Source: Heligmosomoides polygyrus polygyrus (lineage: Eukaryota; Nematoda; Chromadorea; Rhabditida; Heligmosomidae). Taken from it: 64,000 bases of DNA. How positions within the stretch are numbered: the first letter of the stretch is position 1; every line of letters begins with the position of its first letter. Under the pieces are notes generated by a model, which saw nothing but the letters and a program-made list of their open reading frames with translations, was not told the origin of the DNA and did no database searches. Where the stretch lies: contig OX377202.1 in the NCBI GenBank assembly GCA_947396885.1, positions 83,680,408 to 83,744,407 on the forward strand. Direction: 5' to 3'. This document shows, piece by piece, positions 46,840-57,800 of the stretch. The position numbers and the translations under genes were made by a program.

Positions 46840-47365
46840 TGAACCATCAGGCGACATCCCTAGAAGGCTTGCGGATCATAGATTTCTCAGGATCAGCATC
46901 AGGAGAGTTCATAACAAGATCTGAACTTCGTAGAGCGATTTGACCATCTAACCATCACAGACTAATAAATGAACTCCACGTTATAAAGAAAAGGCGTTCA
47001 AAAATCAGAAGCAGAGAATCGCTTGAACACCAACGCGGCAACCGAACTGCTCGGCGAACATATGGCTTAGATGTGTTAATTCATGTGAGGACCAGAGGTA
47101 GCAAAATAAGTTTTGACGTAAGCTCTCAGTTGTTATAGAGCACTGGGTGCGTTGTGCATATAATTGGTCTCGAGGTCCGCGCTAAACGAGAGACACTTCA
47201 AAATGCATGTCTTTCACTGCCCACACTTTATGATAAGCGAAGTGGAGCGTGTTTGGGGAAAGGTCGACGATGGCAACGCTCTGACTCCAGAATTTTATAC
47301 ATTATCACTGCCCTTAATATATCATTTCCCCACGAAATGAACATTTTTCAAATCAAATTCGCTAG
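46840..47365. other. No recognisable gene
   Basis: Short frames only. Confidence 0.35.
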
Positions 47366-47368
47366 CTT

Positions 47369-47515
47369 TATTCGGCTTACGTTTCGGCTTAACCGCCTTC
47401 AGAGCCTGGAAAAGGCAAAAAGAGCTTGAGAAATTGGCTCAACAGCTTCACAACACTTTACACCACTGTTCAACAACATGCCAAGGCTGAACGACAGTCG
47501 GACATGGAGCATCAA
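47369..47515. repeat. Partial copy of the 41-kb repeat family
   Basis: GGCTTACGTTTCGGCTTAAC with CGCCTTCAGAGCCTGGAAAA matches the arms of the 40993-41321 palindrome. CATGCCAAGG followed by CGGACATGGAGC at 47482-47515 matches the sequence just right of that palindrome. The motif half CTGAAGA is eroded here. Confidence 0.5.
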
Positions 47516-48270
47516 ATTGGACACTTTTCACATCAAACTGGACACTCTTCTAAGCTATCCTAAAAATTTTGAAATCAAATGGTCGTCTTCCAAATCAAAA
47601 AGAGCTTCTTACAGGATAAACTACGACTCTTCAAGGTGACTACTAGAATAATATGGTGCTCAAGGAAAATTTGGTACAACTTTCTTAGAACTTTTTTAAT
47701 TCAGCCGCCCGAATGAGTGTGATAATTTTATAAATGTTGTTTATTGAGAAAATAATAAATTAATGTCGTTTTAAAGCACAACAAGGCAGCAGTCATATAG
47801 TGGAGAATATGTGTTGCCTCCACAGTTGTTTTTATTGTATTGTTTGCAGATGTGAAACTCCATGTATTTCGCTATCAAGAAAAATCGCGACGTCTTGGAA
47901 GAGTGCATGGCATAATTTCTTCTCTTGACATAAAAAATTCCCGCTTCCCTGCTCTTTAAAATCTATAAACCACTTTTTACAAAAGTGAGAATTTTATCAA
48001 ATTTCAAACGAAGTGCTCACTTACTGGATAGGTGAAGTGAAACTTCAAAGAAGTCATACTAAATAAAGCTTTCCTTAAATAAAAAATTATTCTAGCTTTT
48101 TCGAAGAGTATTTAGTGTAATGCAGAAAAAGCTCATTTTGATTTGAAAGAGTTCGCATTGATTTCAAAAATCTTAAGCTAGCTTGAAAGTGTGTCTAATT
48201 TGACGCGAAAAGTGTCCAATTTTGTTTGAAAAGCGTCCAGTTTGATTTGAAAAGGGTGTCCAATTTGACG
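47511..48270. mobile_element. Inverted-repeat element with internal iterons, copy 1
   Basis: The left end has repeated TCAAATTGGACACTTTTC and TCAAACTGGACACTCTTC words. The right end (about 48110-48270) has their complements, also in several tandem versions. Inside the ends, CTAAGCTA/TAGCTTA and CAAATCAAAA..GAGCTT words are also mirrored. The interior is AT-rich and noncoding. A shorter relative lies at 61858-62280. Confidence 0.6.
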
Positions 48271-48427
48271 TGAAATGGTATGTGTTGAAACCAACTTTGT
48301 GGCACAGTGGCTGCATCGGCAAAGTTCCTGTTCATCGAGTATACGCTTATGGGGGCGGGAGATCAACATCTGTGGTTTGCATGCCGAGGAAGATCTCCTC
48401 GCTAAGGGAACTTGCAGTCTTTCATTA

Positions 48428-49657
48428 CAGGGTGCTCATTAATTATGGGCCTCAAATAATCGAAGTGCCATAGTAACACAAGCAATTCAAAACGAAAGAA
48501 AAACTTTGCGAATTTTATTAAGGTCTTAAACAATCAAAAATTACAAGCATCATTGAAAGTGCCTTCCTCTTGCGCGTATGCGCCTTCTCAGACGAGTCAC
48601 GAAGGCGTTACAGATGACACGCACCGGAGCATCGTTTCCAATGATGAGAAAACCATGGTGAATCCAAAAAACCATCGAATCCTTGCAGCAGATAAGAGGC
48701 AGGCCATTTCTAGAAGGAAATCCACCGGGAAAACTGCACATCCGAGCTCTGTTATGAGGTGCGATAACTTCAAATGGGAAGACGCCACTGATGTTCGTCG
48801 ATGCGGAGTGAAGACCAATGAGGAAATGTGCTTGAAATTAAAAGGATAAAGGACGGCGTTATTCAATCCCCTTTGCGATGCGCCACGCATTCTACTTCTA
48901 CGGGATGTCGTGGAGGCCAGTTGAATGTGTATTTGGCCATACAATGACTTGCGGTGATCAGCCGATGAACAAGCCAGTCCTTTATCCTTCCCAGAGAAGT
49001 CTGGTACCAATTCATCGACCCCGGAGGGATGGAAGGCTTGGTTGGCCTGGGCGGGAAATCCGAACCAGTAACCTGGTATCGGGTGCATACGACAACCGGC
49101 GCCTTCTCCGACAGCGCTACACGCTCCCACTTGAAATTACTTGAAATTGGTCCCGGAGAAAGTTTTGGAGTCATGGTCCATTTCTCTCTTCGGAGACAAG
49201 CCATGATGCTTTCATCAAGACTCCGCTCCTGCACACAAGTTGAATGTCGTCCGGCAGTGGTGTCAACGGGAGCTTCCACATTTCATCGCCCACGAAGAAT
49301 GGCCATCAAATTCTCCACATCTGAACCCACTTGACGTTTCAGTCCGGCCATTTTTAGAGCACTAGATTTAATCTACAATACACAATTCCTGGAATTCCAA
49401 AGCTGCACTTACGAAGGCGTGGAATGATCTCGATGAAGACTATGTATCTGCGTGCCACCTGTGATGATTCATCTGAGAAGCTGCGTACGCGCAAAAGTAG
49501 AGCACTTTGAATGAAGATTGTAATTTTTGATTGCTAAGGACCTTAATAAAAACCGCGATGTGTTTTTCTCCGTTTTAAATCGTTTGTTTTACTATGGCAC
49601 TTCTATTATTTGGCACTATTATCTATTATTTGAGGCCCATAATTAATGCGCGCCCTG
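48428..49657 (+). mobile_element. Tc1-like element with terminal repeats, SINE inside
   Basis: The left end CAGGGTGCTCATTAATTATG and the complement of the right end CAGGGCGCGCATTAATTATG are inverted repeats flanked by TA (48426-48427 and 49658-49659). The plus strand reads IVSNDEKTMVNPKNHRILAA (first catalytic region, N..NHR typical of nematode Tc1-like proteins), a VMRC.NF then GVKTNEE segment, and, right of the SINE, EWPSNSPHLNPLDVSV (third catalytic region; SPDLNPLD with H for D) and AWNDLDEDYV. Frames are broken. The SINE at 48842-49131 splits it. Confidence 0.85.
48842..49131 (-). mobile_element. tRNA-derived SINE, family 1, in a Tc1-like element
   Basis: Full-length minus copy: AAAGGATAAAGGACGGCG at its 3' tail side, complement of the head near 49115-49131 (GACAGCGCTACACGCTCCC). 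CTTGAAATTA occurs on both sides (48832-48841 and 49133-49142), a target duplication. Deleting the SINE and one duplicate rejoins the transposase reading. Confidence 0.85.
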
Positions 49658-49934
49658 TAAAGGTTGGGCCAAAGCCCGTCCAAGGCGTCAGTTAGCATTC
49701 CATCGTCCAGCCAATGTTAGCGATGGGACGTCATTGTTGCTGTACGTTGAGCGTCACCTTTGTGGGCTCCCCTTCTTTGGCAATTCCAAGGATTCCAGAT
49801 ACTACTTCGTTGAGATGGACATATCACCTCGGTCACATGTTGCAAAATGATGAGCTACCAGTTCGCCGCTATCAAAACAATACCCACAATATGTGACTCC
49901 TTACGTTGGATTCCACCGTCTTAATTTTTCCTAT

Positions 49935-50570
49935 GCCCCCATTTACACAAGTAGTGCTTTACTGCTTGGAAAATGAAGAGAATAGGGTGGTGGGGAGTAG
50001 TGAAGTCTATGATAGAGTATCCCCTCGGGAGCAACTTCTGCAGAGGTGGCCACTTCATGGTGTAAAACTACGAAGGAACTACAAAAAGGAATATCCAACG
50101 GCAGGGTATAAGCTCATGATGTCGTTTAAAGACAGATGCAGATAATATAATCGACGGTTATGATCTAGTAAAGTGAAGATCAGTTTTTGATAAGGCTACG
50201 AATAACTGGCAAAGATACGTTCGTCACAAGGAGGGATATATTTTGGTGTAGTCTAGGTTTAGTAGGAAAAAACCTCAAGGAAGCTATGAAGCGGCGACTA
50301 TATGTGAAGGAAAAATCTATCGCAAAGCGTCGATTTTACAAGAATTGAAGGTGGTATAGAGTGTTCCTAGTTACACAAGTATAACTTTACCGCTATGAGG
50401 ATGTAGAGTTTAGGATAGGGAATAGAGAAGTCTATGATGGAGTATTCCCTCGGGAGCAACTTCTGCAGGGGTGGCCACTTTATGGTGGCAAACTACAAAG
50501 GAAACTACAAAAAGGAATATCCAACGGCAGGGCATAAGCTCTGGATCTACTTTAAGAACTGATTTAGATA
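49935..50570 (+). repeat. Direct duplication with conserved reading frame
   Basis: Copies at about 49935-50145 and 50365-50570. In the same plus frame copy 1 reads SSEVYDRVSPREQLLQRWPL and copy 2 reads NREVYDGVFPREQLLQGWPL. The amino-acid similarity with substitutions suggests a duplicated coding module, or a repeat with a coding past. Copy 1 lies in a 79-codon open frame (49906-50145). No family recognised. Confidence 0.5.
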
Positions 50571-50954
50571 GGACAATATGACCCTGTAAAGGGCGGCAAT
50601 GATAGACAAAGACAAAAGAGCAATGGCTGAAGAATGTCCAAGAGAAAACCAGCAGAAAAAGCAGTGAAGACTCTAAGACTTAGGTGGCCTGGATTTTGAA
50701 AGAAAAACTGTACGACACAGAGATCATCTCGAACGAGAGCAAACCTTCATGTGGGAGAAAGATGTGCAGTATTTTACTATATATAAGACGGTTAATTCGT
50801 GTGTCACGTCGGGGATCTAAGGATGGGACACTGCAACGAAAACGTGTACCAGTCGGTTGTGCCGTTGAATGTGACCATAAGCAGTTTTGAGATTTACAAC
50901 CGATCGCTGCGTTTTTGATGCACAGTTAAGGATGTATAAATGGGATCATGCAGC

Positions 50955-51205
50955 GAGCACACTGATTCAAAAGACGTGTCGCAGACGTTAAGCAATGAGT
51001 TCCTGATTTAGAACAAGTGCAACAGACATGCAGCTAGTATCCGGATCCAAAAAACGTGTCACATACGGGATGCAACGAGGCTCGTACAACGATGACATGT
51101 CACAGACGTCGCGCAAGCAGCGTCCGGATTCAGAATGCCGTGTCACCGACGTTGTGTAGACGGCACCTGGTTTCAGAAGGCGTGCCACGGCGTCATACAC
51201 TAACC
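50955..51205. repeat. Minisatellite, GACGTGC-type, second locus
   Basis: Imperfect units of about 55-60 bases contain GATTCAGAA, CCGTGTCACCGACGTTGTG and GGTTTCAGAAGGCGTGCCAC words, related to the array at 2635-2795. An open minus frame through it is repeat-driven. Confidence 0.55.
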
Positions 51206-51380
51206 AGTACAACGAAAAGTCAACCAAGCTCGAAACCTTGAAGGCTGCCCTCGGTTCTTCATTGCTCATTTTATGTTCATCCTGCTTTCGTACGGCGGCG
51301 TAGGTCTCTGAAACGAACGTTAGCGCAGGAAGTACAGCGGACAGGTGCACACGCTGAAGACGTTGGATCCGATGCCGACT
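51205..51380 (-). pseudogene. RTE LINE fragment (post-RT region)
   Basis: The minus strand reads HLSAVLPALTFVSETYAAVR and KQDEHKMSNEEPR, matching the HLF.TTVLPALTYASETW...RKQEE region of nematode RTE proteins. Only this short piece remains, adjacent to the minisatellite. Confidence 0.6.
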
Positions 51381-51387
51381 CGAATTC

Positions 51388-51620
51388 GTCATTTTTTCAA
51401 ACCCGATTGAAACTATTATACGAATAATGGCATCTTTGAAAAGCCGTAGATATAGGATGATCAAGATAAGAGAAGCTTTATCAAGAAAGATTATTTTATG
51501 ATCCAAACAACTGATTTATCTACGGAGCCCACTTCGGACATCCGAACCGGATAAGACATCTGATTTCTGGTCAAAATAAGTTACCTGAATTATCCGAAAA
51601 TCTGATCTGGGGCCAGATTC
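51388..51620. repeat. Dispersed repeat, copy B
   Basis: Shares CGTCATTTTTTCAAA, AATGGCATCTTTGAAA and ATTATCCGAAAATC words, in order, with 24773-25130. Confidence 0.4.
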
Positions 51621-52335
51621 ATCAACGACTCAAAGCAATCTAACGGTGAAACTACTGCCGAAATCCCTGATAGCGCGGCGTATCAACAACGCCTAGCACG
51701 CAACCGGACGATCTTCGTCTGCTCTTGAAGGCTGCTCAAACTGATCGTTGCCTCCTGCCAAGCTAGATACGGTAGTAGGTTGTTGACCATGAGATGAGTT
51801 CACGACCTAGGGACTTGCAGCTGGAGCACTCGGAGATGTGCATTCCGTAGAGCGAGGATGGGGCATCAGAAACTCGTCCGTTTTTCTTAAGATTTTTTCC
51901 CTAGGATGATCCAAACTATAAGTGAAACAAAAGGTCATACAATGGCCCTGCTTCGAGCGCATGGCAGCGAATTCGATCGGCATACGTTTTAAGCCAGTGC
52001 TGTACCTGTGCACAGCATTCCAACATTCTGAATAATTTCGCGAAAACAATTGTCCATCCGTGCAGGCGCATCACGGCAGAATATTCGGACAAAGTGCGGC
52101 TGTCGCCTTTTGCATCTGAAACAAATGTCGTTGACAATTTCGTCACGGAACCCGAAATGCAGCGAGAAACGAAGCGCGAGTTCCACTGGGCATAGTGCAC
52201 GTTGGGACATGGGGTCGAGTACACGCTGAGATGACGCGAAGCGTCAGCGGTACAGAGGAGAAGAGCAAGAGGACATTGCTCATTATGGCGCTCTAATTAA
52301 AACGTAATTAAAGGCAACGGTATTCGAAATTCCAT
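51620..52335. other. No recognisable gene
   Basis: Several overlapping open frames on the minus strand (51807-52224) of 73-102 codons without recognisable motif or splice support. Confidence 0.3.
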
Positions 52336-52338
52336 TAG

Positions 52339-52548
52339 AACGCCATCCAGCCAACTGAAGAAAGTCCTGAAGAAGAGAGAAGAAAGCGAAGAAGCAGACG
52401 TGAAGAAACAGCCCGAGTCCGCACTGTGTTCCATCCGAAACCTGAGCCCAATCCCGCCTGGCCGGAAGGGAGTTCGAAGAAGGAAAATGAAGGCCGACGT
52501 TCGCGGTCGCGCGTAGCCATAGTGCTGTGCACTTCGACAGCTCATTAA
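52339..52548 (+). CDS. Possible terminal exon, charged protein
   Basis: After an ATTCCATTAG acceptor, 69 codons are open to TAA in the plus frame with a natural-looking charged composition: TEESPEEERRKRRSRREETA, then VFHPKPEPNPAWPEGSSKK, ending VLCTSTAH. Another plus frame is also open here, and no upstream exon was found. Function unknown. Confidence 0.25.
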   Translation, partial: NAIQPTEESPEEERRKRRSRREETARVRTVFHPKPEPNPAWPEGSSKKENEGRRSRSRVAIVLCTSTAH

Positions 52549-52559
52549 TTAAGATGGTT

Positions 52560-53310
52560 GGCGTGAGGAAACCCTAGGCAATTGACTGCATAGATAGCAG
52601 GCCTCGGATGCATTTTAGTGTTCTCCCTATGGCCTGCAACAGTTTTGCTGCACCGCACCGCAATCTGTTCCTTTGCCTTCTTATCGTTGCGGGACCATGC
52701 CCGCAGTTTGGTGAGAGCCACGCAGAGGGCCAGTTGTCCCGACGCCGCCTGCCGCTCTCTGGCTCGTAAATGCAGCTGCAGTTTTTCTCTGCAGCAACGT
52801 TAGCTTTAACCACGAGCGTAATTTTAACTAACTAACTTTAGCTGTAACTTTAACAACATTAGCTTTAGCCACCACCACCACTACCATTGCTCTCGCTGAG
52901 GGATGTGCTCGATGTACCGCAAAGCTTTGATGCAAACCAAGGGCGAGATTCGGCAACGACTTACAACAATTTGATTGCTACGGCACAGAAGCATTAACAC
53001 GCAAAGCTCTTTCTGTCACTTCTCTTTTCGTCCTGCTGCGTCCATATTCCCTCTCTCTCCAATTACTGGCTATGAGTTTGCTACGATCCCAAATCGTATA
53101 GACCATTCCTAAATGTTTATGATCAAAGGTTCGAAAAACACTCAGTCTGCAGCATGCACATGCAGCACTGTTTTTGTTTCTGACTACTGTTGTTTATTTA
53201 TTTAAGGCGCACAACTTGTGCAATAAATGAAATGAAATTAAATGAAATGAAAAATTTAACGGAGAGATGATAGCGATAGCGTGAGTTTATCAAGCGATAC
53301 GGTGAAACAT
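52560..53310. other. No recognisable gene
   Basis: Short low-complexity words (AACTTTAAC, CACCACCAC) near 52820-52890. No motif-bearing frame. Confidence 0.35.
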
Positions 53311-53314
53311 TTAA

Positions 53315-55570
53315 GCATCCGTTCCAAGGGGTGTGCGTTTAGCGATTCCTGATTTACCGGAATTTTCCGTCAAAAGTTTTAATCGAAACTTAACGACGAA
53401 AATTTCCGTTGAATTGCATTAACTACTTTTTACGCACCACTTTTAAAATCTTATTGCTTTTTGATGTAAACGCATTTCGGGCAAATTTTTTGGATGAGCT
53501 TTCGCAGTCTCGTCGCGATTCCAAGGGAATCCTTACTTGGACCTGTGGAAAAAAGCAGTAGGTATCGCCCTCATATCCGGAGAGTTGTTGGAATTCTTGC
53601 TCCTTGACCAAATTATTTGCGTGCTCCCTACTTTTCTATGCAGTCATATCGTATTTTTGGACTTTCTTTCTTGCGCCGTTTCTTGAGCATGATTGCTACA
53701 CCACCACTCAGTCTTTAACAGTTCTTTCTTTGCTGTATTCATTTCATAAATGGAATCGAAAAGACATAGAACACGCGAAGAATACGCTGCGAAATACAAA
53801 TAATGCGAAGGAAGGGTAAGAAATGAAGCAGAGGAGGAAAAACCCCTCTTCTCCGCAAGTTTTCCGGAGAGCCGGACAGGTTCTTCGTGCAGCACAAGGT
53901 GATGATTATAGGAGTACGTCAAGGCAACGTTGACCGCCGGCTATCTGATAGAGTGTGACTTCTGGTACTCACATTGCTTCGCTTTTCCTGAATTCCATGT
54001 CGTGCGTGTCAACGATTTTGCTCAACATTTTCATCCTCTCCGAGAGCTCTCTAGGAATTTTTCGTAGGAAGAAGCATTGTGTATGTTACATGTGAAGCAA
54101 TGAACATAAAGCCTAAATTGAATAAGCCGATGACCAATTTTTAGCAGCTATTATATACGGAGATATCCATGTGATTGTCGAAAAACTGGTGTTTTACATG
54201 CAGTCCGTTGCATGAAATTTTTATTAAAATTCTACGAAAAATATATTTTTTCGAAGGTGCAGCCCTGGCTATAGCTCTAGAATCTTCCTTAGGTCTACAG
54301 AGTTTGTCGTCTAATTTGCGATTACTATTATACCGTTGGGCACGTGTAGCGCAGTCGAAGGAGGCGCCGACTGTCGCTTGCACCCGATACCAGGTTCCTG
54401 GTTCGGATTTCCCGCCCAGGCCAACCAAGCCTTCCATCCCTCCGGGGTCGGTGAATTGGTACCAGACTTGTCTGGGAAGTATAGAGCGCTGACTTGTTCA
54501 TCGGCTGGCCACCGCAAGTCATTGTATGGCCAAACAGCATTCAAATCGCCTCCGCGACATCCCGTAGAAGTAGAATGCGTAGCGCATCCCAGAAGGCATT
54601 GAGTAACGCCGTCCTTTGTCCTTTATTATATCGTCCTTCAATCCAAAATGCGCTGTACAGAAATGGGAGAGATTTGAAAAACCCAAAACACATTACATCT
54701 CAAGCCAATGTGCTGCACAATAGGTCATGAGGTGTCTCAAGAGAAAATCAGAGTGGTCAATTGGTGAAACTTCGTGAAAGAGTGATAAACAGTGGTTAAC
54801 GGTATTCTATTTGGAGAAATAAGGAATGTTAAGAGAATAGATACAGGATGAACTGCTGGTAGAAGGTGAGAAGCCGCCTTCTGGTACGCGTATTTCTTAT
54901 GCATTTCCTTAGTAGCACAGAGGAGAAGGAGCTTAACAATTGAAATCAAGGTTACTTGGGTGGCAAAGGCAAAATACACAATGCAGTAGAATTCGATTCG
55001 ATGAAAATTCGGCAAACGGTGCGTTGCTGTTCATTTGATTCCCTGCCGTCGTCCACAGTGAGAACAGAACCTTGGAACCAAAGAAATCACTGGGTTGTAA
55101 ACGTTTTTTTCTGCAAAACGTTAATGTCAGGGTAAACGAAAACGGTAAAAACGTTTAGCTGTACTATGGTGCATAGCTCATTGGATCTTCGCGGAAGCTG
55201 GACTCTTTCCACAAGCTAAACGGACTAGGCATACTACAAAATTTCTTATTTTAAAAGTCTTATTATTGATGTTTGGTTTTGGAATGTTAATGATTGTTCT
55301 CGTTCAGCAATTTTATTGATGGTAGATGGACTGTTGTTATTCTGCTGTGAGGGCGAAGACGTAGTCATGTATAGTAATTGCCACTAGATGGAGACGAGAA
55401 GAATCAACAAAGAAAAAGAACTGAGTTTTTACATACCAAAATACAGCCAAACTGAATATCACTAAAGAAAAGTTTGTTTAACGAATTTACCGATTTTAGC
55501 GCAAATTTTTTTTTGTGAAAAAATAGCCGTTAAAAATTTACAGATAAAAATTCAACGCACACCCCTGGTT
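53315..55570. repeat. Possible hAT-like inverted ends about 2.2 kb apart
   Basis: CAAGGGGTGTGCGTT at about 53326 and, inverted, CAACGCACACCCCTG at about 55553-55567. Nearby sequence on both sides has GATTTACCG/CGGTAAAT words. CA-GGGGTGTGC is a hAT-type terminus, but no transposase or 8-base target duplication was found. They may be unrelated relics. The span also contains a SINE at 54338. Confidence 0.3.
54338..54628 (+). mobile_element. tRNA-derived SINE, family 1, well preserved
   Basis: Head GGGCACGTGTAGCGCAGTCG (box A), box B GGTTCGGATT, body intact (CCAACCAAGCCTTCCATCCC, CAGACTTGTCTGGGAAGTAT), tail GTCCTTTGTCCTTTATT. Flanks CTATTATACCGT and TTATTATATCGT may be a slightly diverged target duplication. 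Confidence 0.85.
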
Positions 55571-55815
55571 GAAAGCTTATTTTGTCCGTGCGGGGTTCGA
55601 TGAAGCGTATCTCACGCGGGCTTGATCACTCAAACGTCAACGAAGATTGACTCAATTATATAGCGGTAGATAGATAGATTCGGAAAAGTAGTTAAAACTT
55701 TGCCTAAACTGCCTTATATCCAAGACTCGCGCGCGCATTAACACTTGGTTGCCCCAGTAAAGGATACATATACCGTATTTCAAAGGTAGAGCTCTTTTGC
55801 ATTCCCTCAGTGTAT
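54640..55815. other. No recognisable gene
   Basis: AT-rich with short frames; AACG/CGTTT-rich words near 55090-55160. Confidence 0.35.
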
Positions 55816-55819
55816 TACC

Positions 55820-55882
<63 letters not shown>

Positions 55883-55884
55883 TT
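55820..55884. repeat. Microsatellite, TTTA unit
   Basis: About 16 uninterrupted tetranucleotide units. The 71-codon frame here that reads LFIY repeatedly is an artefact of it. Confidence 0.95.
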
Positions 55885-55889
55885 CACTC

Positions 55890-57780
55890 ACGGGTGCGTC
55901 AAAAAGAAGAACAAAACAGCCAGCACTCCACAAAAGAAGACACTATGGTTGGTATGTCAAGAACACAATAAAAAACAAGAAAGTGAGCAATAATCTAGAC
56001 AAAAATAAGTAGGGAACTGAGGAGTCATAATTGTTTTGTCAACGTCGCTGATCCTGAGATACCTCAAAAAATTTATAAGCCTACAAACATATTCTTCTTA
56101 CGAGTCAAAATGCGTAATATACTATACTAAAAACGAGGAAAAGAACAAGCCTATACTGCGGCTCTACTTGACTCGAAAGTCTATCCGGAAATAAATTTTG
56201 TCTGCAATATAAAAGAAATTGTGGTGATAATGAATACAATTAATTTAAAACTATAATTAGGAAACAACTGATTCCCGACTTATATTACATAGAATCAATG
56301 GTTCTCCATCTTGAATGCTACGACTCATAGGCACGCAACTGGCATAACCATACCGGGCGGGCTCTTTCTTTCAAGAACCTCTTTAAACTAACTACGCACC
56401 TCAGGCGATCGCCGAAGGTTTAGTTTATTTATTATCCGAAAGTTTCTGCGTTTTCGACTACTAGTTTCAAATGTACATTACTTTGTTCAGACTAGTGTGG
56501 CAGAAGCATGCATTTGTCATATCCGACCTGACGAACCCACGAGGAAGAATTTTCTACTTGTCAGTAATTGAGCAGTTGAGTTTCATGAACTGTCGGAAAA
56601 GATTCTTTTTTATTCTCATGTTCTGTTTTTTTTTAAGAAATAGGAAAAGTAAGGAGTAGAATTGCTTTGTAGTTAAGGAGAATCAGCAGTGGGTTCAACT
56701 TTACATCCTACACGTTTTATATTTAAGAATTTAACACCGGTTTGGAGCTGAATCTCGCGTAGATAGCAACTTTTTATTTATCAGGGAAGGACTAATTTTC
56801 GGGGAGCGGACCGAACTTACGAATGGTCATCGCGGCTGCGGAATCCACCGCCGCGCCGTAATTAGCCGCTCCTGCGCTGTCACTGATCACTGCCGCATGT
56901 ACGGAAGCCGCTGCCGCGAATGCGTCGACTACTTCTTTGGACTTTGCATGAAGCTCTCACTGGTTTTTGTCCAGCTATTATTCGATCAATATTCGGCCAA
57001 CTATGGTTTCCTTTCGTCAGAAAAGACTACTGGCTACCTTCTAAATCGTAAAGAGAGCGGCGAAGCCAACTGATCATAACCGGTAAGGAATCAGGACAGG
57101 ACGCTGAGGACTGGATCGAATGAATACCAGGGACCAATGTGTCGGACTTGGAAATAATTCTAGGAAATAAATCCAAACACATCGCCACCTAATGAGGGAA
57201 ACCTAAGGACAAAATTTAAGGGTGTTGACAAATTGCTGTAAGGAAACATAAGAACGGCTGAAAATAATCCTGAAGAAGGTAAATAAAGGGGATAGAACGG
57301 GTAGAACAAAATCAGAAGGACTGCAGGGAGGCCTAATGAGAGTACTCTCAGATCTTAAAGATTCGCAAGCTCTCAAAATGTGTTGTTGAAATCTATCCTG
57401 GTTCTTCTTCACTTCTCGCCTGGCACATACACGCGAATGTCGTCGCGGCTGCGGTGGAGGATGTCGCGTTGGCGGCCGGTCACGGCGGCGAGTCGGAAGA
57501 CGTAGCAGCGGAGTTGCCGCGTTGCGGCATAGGTCGTCGCAATTAGCGATGACATTCGTAAGTTCAGACCCTCACCCCTAATTTTCAACAGATCTCAACA
57601 TTTTGTTTTCAGAATTTTGTTTGCCTGTCGTGCTCCAAGCTACCGGCTTGCTACCTGGGTTTCATTTTGAACTGTGCCGGTTGTAGATCATCAACTACCG
57701 AAAATGATTTTTGAATGAGCACTAGAAGCTTTGAGATGATTCCGAGAGGTTAAGTCTCTCATAAATGCTTCGAAGGCTGT
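55890..57780. other. No recognisable gene; two GC-rich patches
   Basis: 56830-56950 and 57420-57560 are GC-rich and share GTCGCGGCTGCGG-like words in an AT-rich setting. No splice-supported exon was found in either. Confidence 0.35.
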
Positions 57781-57800
57781 TTCATGTTAGTACTTAGTAC

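Noticed and set aside
48597..49130. 177-codon minus-strand open frame
   Set aside because: It is mostly SINE sequence read through, and the same GYWFGFPAQANQAFHPSGV-type peptide recurs in every SINE copy.
52297..52545. Minus-strand ORFs of 65-82 codons
   Set aside because: They lie opposite the more plausible plus-strand charged frame and show no splice support or motif.
53413..53440. Terminal repeat of the foldback element (GTGCGTAAAAAGTA word)
   Set aside because: The 14-base match to the end at 15851 is not followed by similar sequence and lacks the CAG terminus, so it is probably coincidence or a distant relative.
55797..56012. 71-codon frame with LFIY repeats
   Set aside because: It is a translation of the TTTA microsatellite.
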